The notes: generated from the sequence alone by a model not told the origin. A stretch of DNA of 33,157 bases from Candidatus Woesearchaeota archaeon (GCA_018693795.1 JABHMJ010000052.1:1-33157); one strand, 5' to 3'. Positions 25,136-31,569 are shown, counted from the stretch's first letter. Program-made: numbers and translations.

Positions 25136-25849
25136 TTAAGCTATTCTATATTTTTTGTTTAAAATATTTTTTGTAATTTTTGGTATGGAATTTAAACTTT
25201 TTTCAATTTCCTTTTCAATTATTTTTTTTTGACTAATAGTTAGATTTTTTTCAAACCCTACAACAGTTTTCCAAGGGTCAATAAGTAATCTTCCACTTTG
25301 ACTAATTAAATACACTTCCACGTAAGATTTATATTTCTTTGATAGCATGTTTGCAATATTTTGAGCAGCTATATGATATATTTTTCCTATATGATATACT
25401 GGATTTTTTCCTGCTGCACCCTCCATTGTATAGGGTTTAGTTTGCGAAATTAACCCATTTATTCTATTTCCCCTTCCAACTAAACCTTCATCGCCGCTTT
25501 CTATAGAGGACCCAATAGCAGTTAAATATAGTTCTCCAGTTTCGAAATCATCTCTAGTGTTCATAGAAATTTTAATTTTATATTTTTGAAATCTTTTTTC
25601 AAAAAAATTTTTAATATATTTATTCATTGCAACTAGATTTTTTTTATATTCTCTTTCAGATTTTACATATGCTGCTATTTGTGGAATACAAATGGTTACG
25701 TCTAGTTCACCATTTATTTTGGACGCCATTATTTTTATATCTGTGCCTAACCATGGTTTATTTTTTTTAAATGAATGTTTGCAAAAAGATTCTTCCAGAG
25801 TTAGTATGGATTTTTCAAACTTTGTTAAAGGTGCGAATCCAACACCCAT
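25136..25849 (-). CDS. Archaeal-type S-adenosylmethionine synthetase lacking the N-terminal third
   Basis: A 237-aa open frame clearly homologous to archaeal MetK (AdoMetDC-unrelated type-2 MAT, about 400 aa). Matching segments are MGVGFAPLTKFE, VGRGNRINGLI, EGAAGKNPVYHIGKIYH and YLISQSGRLLIDP. The family N-terminus, with the HPD-type catalytic histidine and aspartate and the methionine-side residues, is absent. Homology extends upstream of the first ATG into 25850-25993 without any ATG, GTG or TTG start. As it stands it should not make SAM alone; it may be a decaying gene, a regulatory homologue or half of a split enzyme. It is downstream of, and overlaps through its upstream extension, the repeat-protein gene at 25986. 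Confidence 0.7.
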   Translation of the reverse strand: MGVGFAPLTKFEKSILTLEESFCKHSFKKNKPWLGTDIKIMASKINGELDVTICIPQIAAYVKSEREYKKNLVAMNKYIKNFFEKRFQKYKIKISMNTRDDFETGELYLTAIGSSIESGDEGLVGRGNRINGLISQTKPYTMEGAAGKNPVYHIGKIYHIAAQNIANMLSKKYKSYVEVYLISQSGRLLIDPWKTVVGFEKNLTISQKKIIEKEIEKSLNSIPKITKNILNKKYRIA

Positions 25850-25993
25850 TGAAGTATCATTTGATCCAAGAAAAGTTAATTCTTTAATATCCTCCTTTCC
25901 CCTTGGTTCAAACCAATTTCCTCTGGTCCCTTCCCTAATTTTTTCAACATTTGTTTTACCTGGGCTACTCTTTGTTGAGATATTATTATGTAT
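25850..25993 (-). other. MetK-homologous frame without a start codon
   Basis: In frame with the MetK-like gene, 48 sense codons precede its first ATG and include EKIREGTRGNWFEPRGKED and LGSNDTS. The latter is the family motif ANDTS that must precede MGVGFAP, so the true protein extends upstream of that ATG. A GGAG (26000-26003) lies 6-10 bases before an ATA codon (25991-25993); otherwise no start is available before the TAA at 25994-25996. Either a rare non-AUG start is used or the 5' end is deleted. Confidence 0.55.
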
Positions 25994-26669
25994 TTAAATC
26001 TCCTTCTTTGAATTCATTAAATTTTTCAAGTATATTTTCTTTTAATAATTTAATTGGGGAATTTGTTTTATTTGGATCAAGCATATTTTTTATTTTATCT
26101 TCTTCTAAATCTGTAGTTTCTTTTATTTCTTTTACAAGTTTAGAAACTGCACTTCTCTTATCATCTAAATTAAAACTATCATCAAGTAAATTTTTTATTT
26201 CTCCATCTTCACTATCAAAATAATCGTTCATTATTTCAACCAATTTTCCTTCATCTTCATCAAAATAATCCTCTATTAATTCTTTAAATTGAGCCATTGG
26301 GCTATTTTTATTTTTGAAATCAAATGTGTCATCTAATTTAGAAGTAAATTTAGATAAAGGACTATCTTTTTTTTGTATGTTGAAAGTATCTTCTATTTTT
26401 TTGTTTATTTCTTTACTTTGTACTTCAAAATTTCTTTTTGAATCTTCTAAAAATTTATTAAATTCTTTTTCAACAAAATCAACATTCTCAGCTAAAACCA
26501 TCTGTTTTAAACCTACACAACCAAGAATTATTGCTTTTTCTACCCAAGAATCTAAATCTTTTTTATCTTCTAGAAAATCATAAACCGCAGGATTAGAAAT
26601 TTTAAGTCCATCAATAAGAACTTCTTTTTTTGCTTTTTTTAATTTAATATTTGTTTTTCTTTCTACCAT
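25986..26669 (-). CDS. Acidic helical protein with tandem repeats
   Basis: A 227-aa protein. After a basic N-terminus and a helix-rich region (about 1-85) come repeats of about 30-35 residues built on F-[ND]-x(3-4)-K-x-SP-[LM]-x(2)-F-x(3)-L-[DE]-[DE]-x-F: FNIQKKDSPLSKF, FDFKNKNSPMAQF, FNLDDKRSAVSKL, PNKTNSPIKLL. They are linked by acidic segments (DEDEGKLVEI, DSEDGEIKNL). Such LDD-SxLSxL repeats are seen in uncharacterised bacterial proteins, often near DNA-processing genes; this link is from memory and uncertain. It is probably a coiled-coil scaffold. Its stop lies within the 5' extension of the MetK-like frame. Confidence 0.6.
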   Translation of the reverse strand: MVERKTNIKLKKAKKEVLIDGLKISNPAVYDFLEDKKDLDSWVEKAIILGCVGLKQMVLAENVDFVEKEFNKFLEDSKRNFEVQSKEINKKIEDTFNIQKKDSPLSKFTSKLDDTFDFKNKNSPMAQFKELIEDYFDEDEGKLVEIMNDYFDSEDGEIKNLLDDSFNLDDKRSAVSKLVKEIKETTDLEEDKIKNMLDPNKTNSPIKLLKENILEKFNEFKEGDLNT

Positions 26670-26766
26670 TTTTTATATCATTTATCATTTATGTATTAAT
26701 ATAAAGGTTTCCATGCTTGCCAAACACCAGGAAATTCTTTTTAAAGTATTATTCTTTCCCCAATTT

Positions 26767-27057
26767 ATGCCTTTTGATCCAAGCAAATATTCAAATGAAG
26801 AGATTATGAATCTTGTAATATATGGGCATATAAGAAAAGGAATGAGATCTATTTTTAGGGGCCCTTTTGGTGTTTTCCCTTGTAATATGTGTAGATGGCA
26901 AGCATGGGATTTTGATCATTCAGAAGCAGAAATAGTATCTCTATTGTACTGGTTTGGAATCGGACGTTTATGTCAGTGGTGCCAAATAACTCTTTTTTGG
27001 GAATTAAAAAAAAGAAATCTTGGTTTAGAGATTGGGAAAGTTGTTTATGATTTTTAG
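26767..27057 (+). CDS. Small zinc-ribbon-like protein
   Basis: A 96-aa protein with two CxxC pairs (PCNMCRW and RLCQWC) spaced about 35 residues apart, typical of a treble-clef or zinc ribbon, with WDFDH between them. Family unknown. I prefer the ATG at 26767 (MPFDPSKY) over 26713: the TATA TTTTTAAA (26738-26745) lies 25.5 bases before it, and the region upstream would be outside the transcript. It sits among small genes of the putative integrated element, where such proteins often bind DNA. Confidence 0.55.
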   Translation: MPFDPSKYSNEEIMNLVIYGHIRKGMRSIFRGPFGVFPCNMCRWQAWDFDHSEAEIVSLLYWFGIGRLCQWCQITLFWELKKRNLGLEIGKVVYDF

Positions 27058-27074
27058 TTAATTTTATAAATAAC

Positions 27075-27094
27075 ATATATACTAGAGAATATAC
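27075..27094. promoter_or_regulatory. Second operator-like motif
   Basis: ATATATACTAGAGAATATAC differs from the core palindrome at 23761-23780 at only 2 of 20 positions. It lies between the TATA (TTTATAAA near 27063-27070) and the ATG at 27101, covering the predicted transcript start, a typical repressor position. Confidence 0.55.
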
Positions 27095-27100
27095 ATTAAA

Positions 27101-27559
27101 ATGCCAGATAATATAATACATTGTGAAATAAGTAAAAAAAGAACAGGAAAAAAATTCTCTGAATTACATAAATGGATCGATAATAAATCTTTATTAAAAC
27201 ATCTAGGCATAGATCATCGAAGACACAGGCATTATTACAATATAAGAGATGAAGAAATTATTTTATCTAGATGGGGTGCAGAGGGAGTAATTGAATGGCT
27301 TTTTCATATAGCAATAGATAATTTAGAAACTGCTCAAAAAAGAGCTAGAAAATTAGAAATCTCAGAAAATAACTATATTCAAATTGCTTTTGGTAAAGAA
27401 AGCGGATTTATCTATTTGGATTTTGAAGAAGTAAAAAAGCAAGATATTATAGAAAAATTTACAATTGGAGAAATAAATAAACACGAAATAAAAGAACAAA
27501 GAATAAAAGATATTATGGAAAGATATGGTGAACCAAATAACTTTGCCACAGCAAGTTAA
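27101..27559 (+). CDS. DUF6915-like protein
   Basis: A 152-aa protein. FSELHKWIDNKSLLKHLGIDHRRHRHYYNIRDEEIILSRWGAEGVIEWLFHIAIDNL matches the pattern of a small phage- and plasmid-associated family (HxWxD followed by an HRxRHH-like cluster and FGxEG). The histidine-rich cluster may bind metal. The C-terminal half is charged and helical. The promoter carries the operator-like motif at 27075-27094. The stop codon overlaps by 4 bases the stop of the convergent zinc-finger gene. The family match is from pattern memory. Confidence 0.5.
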   Translation: MPDNIIHCEISKKRTGKKFSELHKWIDNKSLLKHLGIDHRRHRHYYNIRDEEIILSRWGAEGVIEWLFHIAIDNLETAQKRARKLEISENNYIQIAFGKESGFIYLDFEEVKKQDIIEKFTIGEINKHEIKEQRIKDIMERYGEPNNFATAS

Positions 27560-27729
27560 CTTTCTTTGAGCATACTCTTCTTTTTCTCCAAATCTTCAGT
27601 TTCGTAACCCATCCTATACCTAAACAACGGACAATCAAAAACTTGGCACATACGCACCTCTTTTGGACAAACCGAACATTCCAAACACTTCAAACGAATA
27701 GATTTACCCCGAGTTAAACGTTTAGACAT
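27556..27729 (-). CDS. Phage/plasmid-type small zinc-finger protein
   Basis: A 57-aa protein, MSKRLTRGKSIRLKCLECSV then CPKEVRMCQVFDCPLFRYRMGY. This closely follows a widespread mobile-element family with a KSIRLKCLEC...KEVRxCxxxDCPLFxYR signature; cysteines 15, 18, 28 and 33 should bind zinc. The start ATGTCTAA overlaps the integrase stop codon by 8 bases, so it is translationally coupled as the last gene of an integrase operon. It supports the view that this region is an integrated element. Confidence 0.7.
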   Translation of the reverse strand: MSKRLTRGKSIRLKCLECSVCPKEVRMCQVFDCPLFRYRMGYETEDLEKKKSMLKES

Positions 27730-28876
27730 TTTTCACCCCAGATAACTCATTAACTAGCTCAAGAATCTTAGACATTTGATTTTCCATCAAACCAATTCTA
27801 TCACTAAGCAAATTATTCTCTTGCTCAGACTTATCCAACTTACGTTCAATTTCAGTTTTATCAATACCAATTAACAAATCTTCTTCAGAAATTGTATCAC
27901 TCATCCCAAGAAACTCAGAATAATAATAAATCTTATCAGATTTCTTCCATCCAAACCTATGCATAATTTCTCTTTCCTTCTTATACTTAGGAGTCCAAAA
28001 ACAACAAGAAATATGTCTAAGATCATACATAGTAATCTCAGAATACTTCTTTCCAGCTAAAGTAACAGAATCCCCAAATAATCTAAAACAAGCTCTTTTC
28101 AAATATTTGTTAACACATGGAGCACTTATGTCAAAAACATAATCATTACCACTCAAACCTTTAGATTTAATATATTCTTTCAATAATCCTTTACTTAGCA
28201 ACAAATTAATTTTACGACCAAAAGTTTTGGAAACCTCATCACGAATATCTAACTTACTAAAATCTTCACTTAAATCAGAAACCCTGACATTAACTAATTC
28301 AGTGGGAGCCCGTATTCCAGAATCAAAAATAAACATTATCAAAACTTTATAATCAAATTTTACATTATCACATAATCTACGAATTTCTTCTTCAGTAAGA
28401 TAAACCCATTTAGGTTTTTCTTGACTAGTATCTAAATCTATAGTAATATCCTCAATTTTCTTATCTTTCTTTTTACAAACTTTCTGATACCAATGCCAAA
28501 ATGCCTTAAAGGTTTTAACATAATCTCCAACAGATTTATACTGCTTGCCATCATTACGTAAAAGTTCTCCATTTCTCATTTTAGAAAACAATGTGTGTAT
28601 CTCTTCTTCAGAAACTTTAGTAATATCTTCAACTCCAAATAATTCTTTAGTTTTTTTAAAAATAAACCTACTTTTATCTTTTATAGAAATCAACCTTCCA
28701 TAACTTCTCGGACCTTTCTTAGAATCCTTAGAAACGTTTAAACCCATTTCCATGTCTCCTAAGTATTGTAAAAGTATTTCTCCACTCCTAGTACCTATGT
28801 CTGCATCTTTAAAGCAATTGTAATTTATTTTCCATTTCAAAAATTTTTCTTTATTCTTGTAAGGATCTATTTTCAT
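27722..28876 (-). CDS. Tyrosine recombinase / integrase
   Basis: A 384-aa site-specific recombinase. The N-terminal SAM-like core-binding domain (about 1-150) is followed by the catalytic domain: Arg I in DSGIRAPTEL (R189), the box II motif as YDLRH (R287, with Tyr in place of the common His), HRFGW (W310 at the H/W position) and a YYYSEF cluster with the nucleophile (Y317-Y319). A C-terminal coiled coil (about 340-380) is unusual and may mediate multimers. I start at the ATG at 28876: TTTATAAA at 28899-28906 is 26.5 bases away; an in-frame ATG 11 codons upstream is too close to the TATA. The gene lies 77 bases from tRNA-like locus 2, the usual int-att arrangement. Confidence 0.85.
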   Translation of the reverse strand: MKIDPYKNKEKFLKWKINYNCFKDADIGTRSGEILLQYLGDMEMGLNVSKDSKKGPRSYGRLISIKDKSRFIFKKTKELFGVEDITKVSEEEIHTLFSKMRNGELLRNDGKQYKSVGDYVKTFKAFWHWYQKVCKKKDKKIEDITIDLDTSQEKPKWVYLTEEEIRRLCDNVKFDYKVLIMFIFDSGIRAPTELVNVRVSDLSEDFSKLDIRDEVSKTFGRKINLLLSKGLLKEYIKSKGLSGNDYVFDISAPCVNKYLKRACFRLFGDSVTLAGKKYSEITMYDLRHISCCFWTPKYKKEREIMHRFGWKKSDKIYYYSEFLGMSDTISEEDLLIGIDKTEIERKLDKSEQENNLLSDRIGLMENQMSKILELVNELSGVKNV

Positions 28877-28955
28877 ATTGTTTACACCTCTTTCGATTTT
28901 TATAAACAATCTGTGTTATTCTTGTAGTCCCATAGAATTAGTCAATAAGTATGAA

Positions 28956-29016
28956 TGCGCTGGCCGGGACTCGATTCATTCTGTTCAACTCGCCGAATTC
29001 GAATAAGTCTGCTAAG
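28956..29016 (-). ncRNA. Short tRNA-3'-end-like locus 2 (candidate attachment site next to integrase)
   Basis: Minus strand ends ATCGAGTCCCGGCCAGCGCA, a typical tRNA T-loop/T-stem/acceptor 3' end, but the 5' half is missing. TGCGCTGGCCGGGACT (plus strand, 28956-28971) matches locus 3 exactly, and GAATGCGCTGGCCG (28953-28966) matches locus 1. The TATA in the 16-bp repeat (29039-29046) lies 86.5 bases before the 3' end, so a transcript would be about 61 nt. Confidence 0.5.
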
Positions 29017-29038
29017 TACACTAAGTAAGTTGGTTATA

Positions 29039-29054
29039 ATTTAAATAATTAACT
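29039..29054 (-). repeat. 16-bp repeat copy 3 (AGTTAATTATTTAAAT)
   Basis: Exact copy. The stop codon of the lipoprotein gene (29049-29051) lies inside it, so the repeat forms the downstream edge of the gene and the promoter side of tRNA-like locus 2. Confidence 0.85.
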
Positions 29055-30194
29055 TATTTTAAATAAATCCACAAAAGTTAAAAATTCATAATTTGATGGA
29101 GATAATTCAATTATTACATTAACTAATTCACCAGAACAACATTCTTCAAAACAATCATTAACTCCTTGTGTAGTTCTTTTAGAAGAATCATACTCACAAA
29201 TCATTTCTTTATTTAACAAATTAGAATCTATCACATTATTTTCTAAAAACCAAAATTTAACAATACAATTTCCTGCCTGTTCACCCTGAATCTCATATCC
29301 ACGAAATATCCCCATAAACGGTTCAAAACCAAGAGCGAAAGTTCCTTGTGAAATCTCACACGATCCTAATCTAACTCCAAATGAATCAGTAAACCCGATG
29401 GCATCTTCAGGACCGCATAGCATTTCTGAAAGATCTTCACTATAACAATCTAATATGGTGTCTGGATTAGTAACAGAATATGTTTGATTTTCTTCAGGTT
29501 CTTCTTCCTCAATAACACAAATATTATTTGTACATTCATATCCATCAACACAACCAAAATCAGTTATACATTCAACACATGTCTGATGGATAGAAGGATT
29601 AGAACTACTATATACACAAACATAATTTCCATCATCACAGTTTGTGCATGTTTGTGTACAATCATCATTATTTGTACATCCAGGAATATTAGAAGGATCA
29701 ATATAACTACAATCTTGAGAGGTAGCAGGCTTATTTTTAGTTGTTTCACAAGAATTTAAATCTATACAATTTCTTGTTTGAATTTCTTGTTCTGAACAAG
29801 AACTCCAAGTTTCACAATTCCAATTCTCATTACACATATTTTCATGAATTTTTTTAATATAAATTTCTAAAACCATCTTCTCAATTCCATTTAATTTAAG
29901 TTGTATATCATAAAACCCATCATCATCTAAATCAAGTTTTATTTCTTCTCCCATTTCAATGTCTATTTGAGAAGGATTACCTTGAATAATTAAATTTACT
30001 GAATTACTATCTATAGAATTAACCTTTAGAGCATGTTCTTGATTATCAAACATAAATTTTTGTCCTTCATTTTCTTTTAAATGTAAATTAGTTCCTTTAG
30101 AGAATTCTTCATTTGAGATTATTTTTGTTTCTGAACATCCAAAAATAAAAATCAAACTAAAAACAAATATCATAAATAAATAATTTAATTTCAT
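29049..30194 (-). CDS. Cysteine-rich lipoprotein, unknown function
   Basis: A 381-aa lipoprotein. The signal MKLNYLFMIFVFSLIFIFGC (Cys20) resembles that of the gene at 18680-18907. A beta-rich region (about 25-115) with alternating NxVxLxxQG patterns is followed by a cysteine cluster (120-230): CNENWNCETWSSCSEQEIQTRNC, a thrombospondin-like phrase common in DPANN surface proteins, and CTNNDDCTQTCTNC. A C-terminal domain of about 140 aa has no family I know. The start at 30194 has its TATA (30215-30222) 24.5 bases upstream; a TTG two codons earlier is less likely. The gene sits exactly between 16-bp repeat copies 3 and 4 and between tRNA-like loci 2 and 3. Confidence 0.7.
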   Translation of the reverse strand: MKLNYLFMIFVFSLIFIFGCSETKIISNEEFSKGTNLHLKENEGQKFMFDNQEHALKVNSIDSNSVNLIIQGNPSQIDIEMGEEIKLDLDDDGFYDIQLKLNGIEKMVLEIYIKKIHENMCNENWNCETWSSCSEQEIQTRNCIDLNSCETTKNKPATSQDCSYIDPSNIPGCTNNDDCTQTCTNCDDGNYVCVYSSSNPSIHQTCVECITDFGCVDGYECTNNICVIEEEEPEENQTYSVTNPDTILDCYSEDLSEMLCGPEDAIGFTDSFGVRLGSCEISQGTFALGFEPFMGIFRGYEIQGEQAGNCIVKFWFLENNVIDSNLLNKEMICEYDSSKRTTQGVNDCFEECCSGELVNVIIELSPSNYEFLTFVDLFKIS

Positions 30195-30214
30195 AATCAA
30201 TTTTGTATTTAAGG

Positions 30215-30230
30215 ATTTAAATAATTAACT
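30215..30230 (-). repeat. 16-bp repeat copy 4, promoter of the lipoprotein gene
   Basis: Exact AGTTAATTATTTAAAT with the TATA of the gene starting at 30194. It lies just downstream of the poly-T that follows tRNA-like locus 3. Confidence 0.85.
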
Positions 30231-30239
30231 AAAAAAGAC

Positions 30240-30303
30240 TGCGCTGGCCGGGACTTGAACCAAATAGTTCAAGACGTGAAAATAGATAATCCAACTTTTA
30301 AGT
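30240..30303 (-). ncRNA. Short tRNA-3'-end-like locus 3
   Basis: Minus strand ends GGTTCAAGTCCCGGCCAGCGCA followed by GTCTTTTTT, a terminator-like trailer. CTTGAAC and GTTCAAG form a 7-bp stem with a 6-base loop where a tRNA would have its T arm, so the fold is not a normal cloverleaf. A TATA-like TATATTAA (30326-30333) lies 89.5 bases before the 3' end, predicting a transcript of about 64 nt, similar to loci 1 and 2. It could be a pseudo-tRNA, a recombination site or a small RNA. Confidence 0.45.
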
Positions 30304-30346
30304 AAACTAACTAACTTAGTCGGCCTTAATATACCTTTCTAATGCC

Positions 30347-30377
30347 TATAAGAAACCGATATCACATATAAGAAACC
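30347..30377. repeat. Two 11-bp direct repeats
   Basis: TATAAGAAACC occurs at 30347-30357 and 30367-30377, 20 bp apart (two helical turns), which suits two protein molecules binding one DNA face. The function is unknown. Confidence 0.4.
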
Positions 30378-30400
30378 TATTCCAATACAGAATCAACTCA

Positions 30401-30446
30401 AAAAGCCCCATTTACCTTGTAATCCCGTTAATATCTAGCGTGGGGC
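30401..30446 (-). terminator. Possible minus-strand terminator hairpin
   Basis: On the minus strand GCCCCA (30446-30441) pairs with TGGGGC (30410-30405) and TTTT follows at once. The loop of 30 bases is long, so the call is tentative. A TATA-like stretch near 30510 could make this the end of a short non-coding transcript. Confidence 0.3.
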
Positions 30447-30521
30447 GTGACATATATGTATTACTATGGTCTAAATTGAATTTGAAATGAGATATTTAAT
30501 ACGTATAAGATAAATATACAC

Positions 30522-30892
30522 GAAAAAATAATTTGAATCAAGGCATATCAAATAACATTGAATTAATTGCAAAGATAATTGTAAGCAATGGATTTATTTG
30601 ACTATTATTTACTCATCGACAGTGCTTTCAAATAATCATAATTATCAAATAATTACTTAATTTAGGGAAGTAATTTAAGTTTATAATCATTATGTTTTTG
30701 ATAATCTAACACTTAAAGGGCTGTGAGATATCCCAATCAATAAGCTTAATGATAAGGATAAAAGGAATTTGATTTAAGGCTTATATGAAACTCTTATCTT
30801 ATCCAAAAGAATAAACAGAAATTAATCGGCAGATAGGCTCGAAGTGTGTTCGAACCCATAGTTATTTGATATTTGATAACGCATGCCTTGAT
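30522..30892 (-). ncRNA. Candidate large structured RNA
   Basis: A non-coding stretch closed by a long-range helix: 30537-30546 pairs with 30883-30892 (10 bp) and, continuing, 30547-30556 with 30861-30870 (10 bp), leaving a 12-base bulge. Inner helices are 30641-30649/30697-30705 (9 bp), 30651-30658/30668-30675 (8 bp), 30751-30761/30794-30803 (10 pairs with one bulge) and 30836-30843/30849-30856 (8 bp, loop of 5). On the minus strand a run of six T follows the closing helix (30528-30523), so I assign that strand. It directly follows a small-protein operon that includes an HNH endonuclease. RNase P, SRP and rRNA signatures are not found. The base composition makes some chance pairing likely, but not the 20-bp closure. 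Confidence 0.45.
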
Positions 30893-30899
30893 ATATGAA

Positions 30900-31001
30900 C
30901 TAAATAGCCCGGGAAGAAATGATGAATAGGGTACCCGCTAAAATCATAATTAGGCCCAGGAGTAAGAATTGATTTTTATTTAGTGTTTTTAGTTGTTTCA
31001 T
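30900..31001 (-). CDS. 33-aa single-span membrane micropeptide
   Basis: A short frame starting MKQLKTLNKNQFLLLGLIMI and continuing LAGTLFIISSRAI, with a basic N-terminus and one transmembrane helix. Its ATG shares one base with the stop of the HNH gene (TAATG), and GAGGTT lies 5-10 bases upstream, so it is translationally coupled as the last gene of that operon. Confidence 0.5.
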   Translation of the reverse strand: MKQLKTLNKNQFLLLGLIMILAGTLFIISSRAI

Positions 31002-31315
31002 TATAACCTCTTAACCTCTAAAGCTTTTTTCTTGTGTAAATCTCTATGGTCCTTATAATGTAATAGAATTAAATTCTCTCGTTTATTGTTCTCTCTGTCT
31101 TCATCTAGATGATGTACTTCAAATCCTTTTGGTATTTTACTTTTAGGAAAATACATTTTTTGGGCAACTCTCCTATGGGCCCAAACCCATTTCTTTTCTT
31201 TGTTATCATAATACTGTTGATATTGGTTTCCTTCTCTGCCTTTCATTCTAACTCGTAAAGGTTTACCATAATACTTGATTGTTTTTTCCTGGGATGTTAT
31301 TATTTTATTTTTCAT
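31001..31315 (-). CDS. HNH endonuclease (homing/phage type)
   Basis: A 104-aa protein. The N-terminal half (YYGKPLRVRMKGREGNQYQQYY, WVWAHRRVAQKMYF) and the HNH core (GFEVHHLDEDRENNKRENLILLHYKDHRDLHKK) match stand-alone HNH_3-type endonucleases: HH as general base and metal ligand, N in ENNKREN, and the final H in HRDLH. It lacks any RuvC or intein partner. The start overlaps the stop of the upstream membrane-protein gene by 4 bases (ATGA). Operons with an HNH nuclease between tiny membrane proteins are odd; a mobile or defence role is possible. The large RNA candidate lies just downstream. Confidence 0.75.
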   Translation of the reverse strand: MKNKIITSQEKTIKYYGKPLRVRMKGREGNQYQQYYDNKEKKWVWAHRRVAQKMYFPKSKIPKGFEVHHLDEDRENNKRENLILLHYKDHRDLHKKKALEVKRL

Positions 31316-31512
31316 TTTGATTTATTCCAAATATAGCTAACTATTAAAGCAATAATAAATATTGGGATAGTTACAAGAATTGCAGAAAGAATATTAAGTA
31401 AACCAAACCATTCTATTTCTTCTCCAGCAAAACTAAATATAGAGCTTATTCCTGCAAGGATTCCCCAAACAATTAGTGGAATTTTAAATACTTTCTTTTG
31501 TTTTTTATTCAT
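31312..31512 (-). CDS. 66-aa two-helix membrane protein
   Basis: Two predicted transmembrane helices (about 10-30 and 38-60) with basic ends. An AGAGGAT ribosome site lies 7 bases before the ATG and no TATA is found at leaderless distance, so this is an internal operon gene. It overlaps the HNH gene by 4 bases. Family unknown. Confidence 0.55.
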   Translation of the reverse strand: MNKKQKKVFKIPLIVWGILAGISSIFSFAGEEIEWFGLLNILSAILVTIPIFIIALIVSYIWNKSK

Positions 31513-31529
31513 TTCTTATCCTCTTTCTT

Positions 31530-31569
31530 TTGTCGTCTTTCTGTTTTTGTGCGACAAGACTATGGCACT
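31530..31569. repeat. 40-bp repeat copy A
   Basis: Contains TTGTCG, then after 13 bases GTGCGACAAGACTATGGCACT. Copy B (31993-32032) has the same length and spacing, with 20 of 21 identical bases in this part. TTGTCG/CGACAA form an inverted repeat. This copy lies between two genes of the minus-strand operon. Confidence 0.7.

Noticed and set aside
26314-26583. Plus-strand frame opposite the acidic repeat protein
   Set aside because: Phe/Ser-rich composition typical of the antisense of an acidic Lys-rich gene.
30240-30330. A complete tRNA gene at the tRNA-like sites
   Set aside because: No 5' acceptor strand (GCGCTGG), D arm or anticodon arm can be paired upstream of any of the three 3' ends.
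30522-30892. Structured region as RNase P RNA or SRP RNA
   Set aside because: An ACAGAA-like string is present on the plus strand, but the GGAAAGUCC-type partner of the RNase P core and the SRP GGAAGG-loop helix are both absent.
31001-31315. IscB- or Cas9-like RNA-guided nuclease
   Set aside because: The protein is 104 aa with only an HNH domain; RuvC and other guide-binding regions are missing. The nearby RNA candidate alone does not support it.
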